Shown here piece by piece: positions 56,901 through 64,000 of a stretch of DNA of 64,000 bases (its first letter is position 1; the number at the start of each line of letters is the position of its first letter). The DNA comes from Lolium rigidum (Eukaryota > Streptophyta > Magnoliopsida > Poales > Poaceae), in contig NC_061508.1 of assembly GCF_022539505.1 (NCBI RefSeq), positions 346,593,484 through 346,657,483 on the forward strand. The letters run 5' to 3'. The position numbers were made by a program, and so were the translations under genes. The notes below the pieces were generated by a model. It was not told where the DNA came from and did not search any database. It saw only the letters and a program-made list of their open reading frames with translations.

Positions 56901-59187
56901 TGCAGAGAGAAGGAGCCGATCGTCTCCATTTATAGGGTTGAGAGGTGGCCGTGGGGTGCTGGGAAGGGTCGATGACGACGAGGTCGTTCCCGGACGCGAA
57001 GGGGCAAGCTAGGGGCGCATCTTGTAGGCGACGTCTAGGCGGTGCTAGCGCGCTTGATGGCGCGTCCAATGATGGTCGCGTGGCGAGCTGGCGACGATGG
57101 TGTCCTTGCGATACCGTGGCGGACGGTGCTGATCATGGCGGTGGCTACAGTGCAGGGGAGGTACAGGGGGTTTGTCCAGCGTGTAGAGGGCGCGAGAGGG
57201 TCGTGCGCGTGCGAGAGGGCAAAGCGAGGGGAGGACGAGGGCGACCGGACACGGTGGCGTCCTGGCGCGTCCAGGGTTGGGTCGGGGCACGGTCACCGCG
57301 TGCCTGGCACGGTACTGGGCGTGCATGGGCGCGCCTGGTTCGGCCAATGTTGTGCTCGTTTCGATCCAGAGAGGGTATAGGCATGCTCGGGGAGGTTCGG
57401 TGATGCTCCGAGGACAAGGTGGATGTGGCCAGAGATGAGTGGAGAGGTAGGGTGGCATGGTGGTGTCTAGCATGGCCGGCATGGTGTGTTCTTCATCATG
57501 CCTCTACTTTAATCAGTGCTAAAGTGCTGGGTCTGATGCAGAGGAGGTACAGAGGATGGATGATCACAATTCGAAAGGGGTTTAGCCCAAAATCCAGAGG
57601 ATAATAGAGTGTATGCCAAAACCAGAATCATGCCTGCAAGGTGTTCGACTAAATGGCCGCAAGAAACTTCTTTTCAAAATTTGAAATTCTTTTTGGTGCA
57701 CTTCATTTATATAAATAGAGAAAGGGGTTTGTGGTGGTGGTGGTCAATTTGACAAAGATTTGTAAGTTTTCAAATTTGGGGTTATCTTCTCATAATTTCA
57801 AAGTCTCCACTTGTCCATTCTATTCTGGTCAACCTAGTCAACTTCAGTAGTGATGGTCAACATGAAAGTTGTTGACCTTGACATGGTCTTGGATGACATG
57901 GTCATAGTTGACCAAGTTGGTTGAGGATACGGAAGATAAATGGGTGCAAAGTGGTGAAGAAAATAAAATGGGGTCATATGACCATTATCACATGTTATTG
58001 AGATTTGATTTTTCCTTTGGTTTGATTCTGGTTTCTTTGTGTCAATTGTGTTTGTTTTTGATATATAAGAGTTTTACAATCAATGGCACAAGCCAAAGTG
58101 GCCTTGGTTGAGGTTTTGCAAAAAGGGCTAAGTGTGTGTGAGTGAAAAAATGATATTTTCTCACATTCTCATTTCTCTCCATTTGATTTTGGTTTCATTG
58201 ATGCAATTGTGTTAGTTTATCATATTTAGGTATTCTACAATCAAAAGGGCAAGCAATTATGGCCTAGAGTGAAGATTTGTAATTTGGCATAATGTGTATG
58301 TGAGTGAATTTTGGGAATTTTCTCCCTATTTGATTTCCCTCAATTGATTTGACTTTTATTGACTCTAAAGTGGTTCTTATTAGTTTAGAGACATTTTCCA
58401 ACCATTGAATCCATTTCAAAAGGTCTTGGTCAAAGATTTGCAAAAATGGCCATAACACATAAGAGGTGATGTGTCAATTTTTATTATTTTTGAAAATGGT
58501 TCATCTTGCTTTACTTGAACATGGGTTAGGGTCAATTTAGTGTTATAATAGGTTGAGAGATGGTTTCCCAACATTTGGTCAAGGTTTAAAGTCATAGGGC
58601 AAGAATTGGGTATTATGGCTATGTGTCACATATGCCTCTATGCATATGTAGCATTTGATTTTAGATTTGACTTGGCTTGACCCAATTGGTGTGGTTGAGT
58701 GTTGAAATGGTATATAGGAGTGATCCCTCCATTCATAACATGTATCAGGGTCAAGATTCTTAAAATCACAATTTGCTATTTTGCTCTCATATGCCTCTAT
58801 GGCATTTTTAGTTCCTTTTTAATTTTCTTGGAAACCACTTGAAATTGGTTTGATAGGTACTAGGTATGGTGTATGAAGGTTTTCCAAATCTCTAAGCAAA
58901 GTAGAAAAGCTTAGGGTAAGGTTTTATAAATATATCCATAGGCACATATGCCTCTATCTTATTTAATTTCCTTTTATTTTATTTTAACTAGGATGGTGAT
59001 AAGAGGGGTGAGGTTTTAGGGTTTAAGATCACTTCAAATACTAATAACAAGCAATCCTAGCAATAACACAAGAATTAAGCAAGATCACTATGTATCATAC
59101 TCTATTTAATAAAAGTTTTTGTTGGTTCCAAAATTTGGAACTAGTGAAATTCATTTGTTTTATTTTTGAAATTCTTGGGATGTTACA
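53985..59187 (-). repeat. 5' LTR of the long-LTR Gypsy element
   Basis: 5203 bp, reading TGTAACATCCC to GTGTTGACA on the minus strand. A TATAAA at 56929-56934 on the minus strand, followed by a CT-rich initiator-like region, could be the promoter. A transcript starting there would carry about 2.9 kb of LTR before the primer-binding site. Confidence 0.93.
56929..56934 (-). promoter_or_regulatory. Candidate LTR promoter TATA box
   Basis: TATAAA in CCCTATAAATGGAGACG on the minus strand of the 5' LTR, at the edge of the GC-rich block. The same site is at 49526-49531 in the other LTR. Confidence 0.5.
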
Positions 59188-59192
59188 CCATG

Positions 59193-60822
59193 CTCCTCAT
59201 CAAGAAAGAGAGGATCATGGGCGTCGCTCCCTCAGCCTCGTTGGTGACCTTGGTAAGTTCCCAGCTGTGTCCTGGTACGCCTGCACCCTCGCAGGTCCAC
59301 ACGGCGTCGCGGGTGGCCTCCGGTGCCGCGGCGGTGCACTTCAACGGCGCGCCGGTTCCCGACCTGAACCGGATGCCGAGGAACGATGACTCGTGCACGA
59401 CCGGGACACAGAAGACGCGACAGTTTCCGGAGGAGAGAGTGTCGGTACCCTGCACCCTGTTTGACTAAATAACATCTTCTGCCCCGAATATGGACGACCC
59501 GGTACATTTGCTCTCTCAGTGTCTCGGTGTGCCATGTGTCATTCGTCTGACGTCCGGTGATTCATAGGCTTTTTGGACAGGACACAATGAGGGCGACATC
59601 CAGGCCATGATCTTCGACGGCGGCTTCGTTGGAGAAGTCGGCGCCGAGATAGGGACGCATGATCAGTGGCCACAGACGCAGGATGGGGTGGACATCGATG
59701 GCGCACGACTATTCTCCACTCAGCCCACGCAGGCAACAACCGTATGCCTCGATGACGATGAGGAGGTGTCAACAGGGCCTGTCCTCACCAGGGATGATGC
59801 TAGAAAGAAGAAGGGGAGAGCCACATGACCTGCGGCTTCAACGATGACGAGGACAAATGTTTGTGCGAAGCGTGGCTTGCGGCTAGCCATGACTGCATAA
59901 ACGGCGCCCAGCAAAAGGGCAAGTTCTACTGGGCCAAGGTGGTCCAAGACTACGAAGAGAGAAATTTTCACGCACCCTACGAGATGAAAACCGATCGCAC
60001 AGAAGAGTTCATCAGAAAAAGATGGAACCACATCAAACAAGAGACCGCCAAGTTCTGTACCGCCGTCGATCATGTTGTTGCCCACCCCCAGAGCGCCACG
60101 GGCGTGCTTGGAGTGGTAAAGAAACGATCATCATCATTCCATCTATGTACACCATTAGCAAACCATGATCCGGGTTTTAACCAATTGCAAATACCTAGGA
60201 CCTTGGAGAAGTTCAAGGCAACACATAAGAAGGATTTCTATATGGTCCATTGTTGGGAGAAGCTGAAGGATGCGCCAAAGTGGAGGGTTGGCTATGCGCC
60301 CTACCATGAAGTTATCAAGAGAATGGGACATCAACGATTGTCGTCAACGACGAAGACGACGATCCTAGGTAGAAAGCCCTTCTGTCTTGTCCTCGGGGTC
60401 ATAAGGCTACCAAGGCCGATCTATCCTGGGAGGCATCAGCACTTGCGTTGAGCTAGACCTTGGAGAAGATTATGGTCGAGTCTCAAGTTGCTTTGGACAA
60501 AAGGGATGAGAAGAAGCGTCTGAAAAAAGAGGCTGCAGCTGCCATCTACCTCAACCTCACCAAAGAGGTCATTTAGGTCCAAAGGATGGACGTCGAGGCC
60601 AAAAAGGCAGATGCCGATGCCAAATTTTGTGACACCAAGGCCAGAATGGACGCCGAGGCCAAGGTCCGTGCAGAGGACACAAGGATCATGCTGGCCGACA
60701 TGAACAACATGGACGACGACACCAGGACCTGGTTCATGAAAAAGCGCAGAAATTCACGCGTGAGACGCCTGATCTGCGACGTCATTATCAACCACCATGG
60801 CCTTCTTTTGGACTATATTTGA
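59193..60822 (+). pseudogene. 3' part of the Harbinger Myb/trihelix-like gene
   Basis: Continues the fragment at 46264-46582. Visible pieces: LLIKKERIMGVAPSASL; MIFDGGFVGEVGAEIG from 59607; then, from about 59830, EDKCLCEAWLAASHDCING, QKGKFYWAKVVQDYEE, EEFIRKRWNHIKQETAKFC, FYMVHCWEKLKDAPKWR; and last MDVEAKKADADAKF. The middle part is the Myb/SANT- or trihelix-like fold with a NAM-associated C-terminal segment, as in grass Harbinger companion proteins that help transposase bind DNA. Stops and frame changes show it is inactive. Confidence 0.75.
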
Positions 60823-61122
60823 TGTCTAGCCATGTTTGGGCACCTTTTAGACTACATTTTGTGTCGTAACTTGTGCATAATGTGATAAACTTATTTGAGG
60901 CCTTAATTTAAGCCAATATGATGACCATATGTTGATGTTATTTTCTTGTTTCTTTTATTTTTCGATATTTCTGAATATAAATGGCTCGCGGCCGAAATAC
61001 GTCGGGCCGCGAAAAGCACCAGACGCAAGCAAACGCATGGTTATTTTTATATCTGCAGGCCAACACGAATGGACTCGCGCGAACATTTTGGATGTCTATA
61101 ATGCGTCGGCCTGTAGATGCCT

Positions 61123-61939
61123 CTACCCTACATGTCCGGCTAGATGCCTGGTCCCGGCCGCGCGCGCACCATCCATCTGTTGCGTGCACGGCTCTGCATC
61201 TCGGCCGTCGGCACACTGGTTCGGATGCTGCTCACTGGTCGTGGAAGGACACGCATGCATTGCCATCGACGATGAATGCAATGCCCCCCCATGACTCCAT
61301 GGGCGCGACCGCGATGGTGTACCGCACCCGTGCTCTTTTCCGCAGCCACGGTCTCGGGGTTTCACATCGTGTACGACACGTACGTAACACTTGTACAGTA
61401 TATGTCAAAAAAAAAAACACTTGTATAGTACATTGGCCTTGGCCTTGCCCTTGACCGTGGCGCCGTGCCCCAACCCTGTCTGCTACACATCGAGAATGCA
61501 TTTTCCAGAGCCCGCTAGCTGTGTCTTCAGTCTTCTGATGGCGATCTTGTACAGCGTCAACCAAGGCGGACTTATCCATTGCTACTGATCGAATCTAGGT
61601 CTTGGGTACCAGTAAAGAAAAATTCTGTGAGGGGCCAAGATTTTTGGTAGCCATGGCTACCGGAGATAAGTGGTTAAATAAGGAACGAGATTCTCAAACA
61701 AAGTTTAAAATTTACATTTGAAAATATCTAAAAATAATAGTAATGTAATATTTGGAGGAGAAGGAAGCAAATGTGGGTTGTTCAAATTAGCGCGATGGGC
61801 ATGGGGTTATAGCCACTTGTAACCCCCAAAAGTCAGCCACGATGCGACGGAGAAGTTGCAACTATGGAGCTTTTTGGAGAGCCAAGAGTACACTTACTGC
61901 TGACAGTGGTGCCTGTCCCTGTGGTCGCAGATAGCCGCG
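61123..61939. other. Intergenic sequence right of Harbinger element 3
   Basis: Contains an A run at 61409-61419 with a direct repeat around ACACTTGTA(C/T)AGTA on each side (61387 and 61420). No gene is recognised. ORFs in 61123-61588 are short and overlap on both strands. Confidence 0.4.
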
Positions 61940-62788
61940 GCAAAGAAAAGTTCTCTTGCTGTTGCATGACGAGAGGATGGCTTGCCAATTCGCGTTGGGG
62001 ACACACGAGACGTGAGTGGTCGCAGGGGTCAAGAGATCCTTTCACCTACACCACCAACCTGCTCTGAATTCTGTGTGATAGCACCATCTTTTAGCATTTT
62101 GCCTCCCATGTACGTCTGACAAGACGGATTGCGCAATTGCCATTTCGATCCACGGGTCATTTCCTGTCCCCAGATGATGGCTTCTGATGATCCCATGTCG
62201 ACTGTCGTGCAAGGGATTCGTAGTTCTTTCTAGCTACTAGTTCGACACGATGTGTGGATCATGAGTCTGATTAGATCGATGGTCCTGCCTGCTGCCTGCC
62301 AGCTCTCCATGCGACGAGTTAGTCGCCGATCGTGGTCGTCATCTTGTCTGAAGAAAAATCATCACCATCACTTCGGCTTACCAGCAAAGTGTCTGTCACA
62401 CTGATCGTTTCATTTTAGTTTTCAAGAATGCTGAAATCGGTATGTACTGCCTCTTTTTTTCTTGCATTTCATCTTGTCTGAAGAATTTTCGATCTACTAT
62501 TCCTTTTTCTGGCAGGACCAGGAGAGAAAATGTCACACTGATCATTTTTGGTTGCGGCGTGCGGCTGCTTTTGAAAATTTCCATGGACTGGGCCTTTTCT
62601 TATAAAACAGAAGATTCAGCACTTGTTTGGTTGCTGCATGCGGCTGTCCGTATGGATTCTCAACTTCTTTCCTCACTGCAGCTGTTCAGCACATGATTTT
62701 CAGAAAATGGGTATAAATTTTATTAATGCAGAAGGATTGCTGCCGAGTTATTTGTAGGAGCTAGCAATAGCATCACAGCACAATATTA

Positions 62789-63104
62789 TTAGGCTAGCCA
62801 TAGTGCTAGTATCATAGCTAGTATCATGCATTCTAACCCCACCAAAAATGCTGATGTGGCAGGTAATTATGGATAAGAGAGGAGATTAAAATCATAGGTA
62901 GATATTATATCATAGCGCACATCACGAGAAAATTTAGTATCAAATAAATCTTATACACAAATTTGTATTGGAATTCTACAAATCAATTAATATAGCAAAA
63001 CTATGATACTAATCTATGATACTATGCATTATGGATCTAGTATCATACAAAAATATCATATACATGATACTGCTATATGATACTACCCACTATGGCCAGC
63101 CTTA
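62789..63104. mobile_element. Tourist-like MITE (62792-63101)
   Basis: 310 bp with ends GGCTAGCCATAGTGCTAGTA and, inverted, GGCTGGCCATAGTGGGTAGT, flanked by TTA on both sides. Copy 1 of the host segment has the uninterrupted site near 42590-42600. Confidence 0.88.
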
Positions 63105-63175
63105 GGATCATATCAACTCAAACTAAAGTAAGCATGGATCAATTCCCCGCGCATCATCGGGAACCATTAAAAGCT

Positions 63176-63459
63176 TTAGGATGGTCATAGTGGGGAGTAA
63201 TTTAAACTAGTAACATATGCCATGTTCCTAATCTAGGTTACTACCTTCATAGTGGGTAGTAACTTATATGTGGTGTCATGCATTGTGTTATTTATTATGT
63301 TGTAGACTCATCTTGCCTTGGGGTGTGTGATGTTAATTATGGTAACATAGCTAGTTACCACCTCACTCTTTTTCTTCATTTGTTGGCATGCCATGTTACC
63401 AAAATGTCTTGAAATATCTGATGTTACTAGCTATGTTACTCCCACTATGAGCAGTATTA
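63176..63459. mobile_element. Second Tourist-like MITE (63179-63456)
   Basis: 278 bp with ends GGATGGTCATAGTGGGGAGT and, inverted, TACTGCTCATAGTGGGAGTA, flanked by TTA. Interior repeats GTTACTA-type motifs. Related in its ends to the MITE 75 bases to the left. Confidence 0.82.
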
Positions 63460-63928
63460 CACAGAACCATTGTAAACTGGTCACGTCGATCCTCCGTCCC
63501 TTCTCTAGCTTTGATTTCTCTGGCTGCTTTGTGGAGAGTTCTGTGTATTCTTGTGTAGCCTGACCCCTGATTGAGATCCCATCAACTTGGCGTACGTGAA
63601 TGCATTCAACTTGAAGTAGAAGTACGTACTTGATGAATGGTTTATGTGGGCTGAATAAAGTAACACGCTCGCCACTCACAAGGGCACTTAACCCTGTCCT
63701 AGATTCCAATTATTGCCTCTAAACACAAGGCAATCAGAGCAAGTGGCACACCGTTGGGACAGACAGCTCGCTTGGGCTACCACACACCCCTACTTGCGCA
63801 GAGAACCTTCGGCTGCTTTAACACTAGCTACTTTCGCCACTAGCTAGGATGGCATGTGTTCATTATATTCCTCCTGTAGTTCAGTAAGTAACACTAGTTA
63901 TTAACAATCATCGAGAGTATTGCATAAT

Positions 63929-63991
63929 ATATAGTCCCAGGGAGTGGCGTTTTGGCACCCGGAAGTATATAGTCCCAGGGAGTGGCGTTTT
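63929..63991. repeat. Short direct repeat at the window edge
   Basis: ATATAGTCCCAGGGAGTGGC occurs at 63929 and again 38 bases later. It may be the edge of another element that continues outside the window. Confidence 0.4.
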
Positions 63992-64000
63992 TTTGACATT

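Larger units (their letters stand above)
46578..59192 (-). mobile_element. Long-LTR Gypsy element, non-autonomous, minus strand
   Basis: CCATG duplicates flank the element (46578-46582 and 59188-59192). Element 46583-59187 is 12.6 kb: LTRs of 5201 and 5203 bp, but an internal region of only 2201 bp (51784-53984). On the minus strand the order is 5' LTR, primer-binding site, an extra ORF, gag with a CCHC knuckle, polypurine tract, 3' LTR. Protease, reverse transcriptase, RNase H and integrase are absent. Very long LTRs with a reduced interior resemble the large non-autonomous derivatives known in barley and wheat (such as Sukkula), but the family is not confirmed. Confidence 0.93.
45955..61122. 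mobile_element. Harbinger element 3, decayed, split by a 12.6 kb Gypsy element
   Basis: The left end GGGCATCTCCAATGGGGCGA follows TTA. The right end near 61122 is a poorer inverse (AGGCATCTACAGGCCGAC when inverted). The flank on the right is CTA, so the right boundary is approximate. Between the ends lies a Myb/trihelix-like gene of the sort paired with Harbinger transposases, interrupted by the LTR element at 46583-59187. No DDE transposase gene is seen. Removing the LTR element leaves about 2.6 kb. Confidence 0.6.
61940..63930. repeat. Duplicated host segment, copy 2
   Basis: Matches 38940-39097 and then 41718-43215. Relative to copy 1 it lacks the two Harbinger-like elements and has one of the two tandem 120-bp units, but it has gained two Tourist MITEs. 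Copies are diverged, so the duplication is not recent. Confidence 0.75.

Noticed and set aside
60929..61588. Overlapping ORFs of 80-157 codons right of the Harbinger element
   Set aside because: They overlap on both strands across the transposon border and carry no motif.
1..64000. tRNA, rRNA, CRISPR arrays, bacterial operons or viral genes
   Set aside because: None was seen. The only tRNA-related signal is the primer-binding site, and the sequence is typical of a plant nuclear genome.

Overview
The window is plant nuclear DNA from a grass, most likely wheat or a close Triticeae relative. The evidence is the dense nesting of grass transposons, an Au-type SINE fragment, a CACTA end with the subterminal motif TAGTCCCGGTT, a Gypsy LTR that looks like the wheat family Sabrina (recalled, not searched), Tourist MITEs, and several genes for the grass protein family DUF6598. 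I see no rRNA, tRNA, CRISPR, operon or organelle sequence. One 100-base run of N (22630-22729) is an assembly gap.

Layout. (1) 1-5300, minus strand: a spliced but unidentified gene or gene relic with a GC-rich 5' end. (2) 5300-7215: a GC-rich repeat. (3) 8137-20152: a DUF6598 cluster with two intact minus-strand genes (8137-9363, 17702-18922) and a broken plus-strand copy (19440-20152). A 7.23 kb Helitron (9695-16924) carrying captured exons lies between the intact genes. (4) 20371-22629: one end of a CACTA transposon with a decayed Ulp1-like (C48) protease gene. (5) Gap, then 22730-29036: the 3' part of a non-autonomous Gypsy element inserted into a fourth DUF6598 copy (29037-29240). (6) 29241-32350: two retroposons, one split by a solo LTR, the other with a clean 13-bp target duplication. 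(7) 33281-34930: a Mutator-like element with about 160-bp inverted ends and a 9-bp target duplication. (8) 39101-41717: two adjacent Harbinger-like elements, each carrying a small gene for an RG-rich protein with a B3 DNA-binding-like domain. (9) 45955-61122: a decayed Harbinger element with a Myb/trihelix-like gene, split by a 12.6 kb Gypsy element with 5.2 kb LTRs, a truncated gag and an extra ORF before gag. (10) 41718-43215 and 62098-63930: two diverged copies of one host segment, told apart by their insertions.

The probable host genes are the DUF6598 genes and perhaps the left-edge gene. Most other ORFs belong to mobile elements or are chance ORFs in GC-rich repeats. The most unusual content is the pair of B3-carrying Harbinger-like elements, the gene-capturing Helitron, and the long-LTR Gypsy with an ORF between its primer-binding site and gag.
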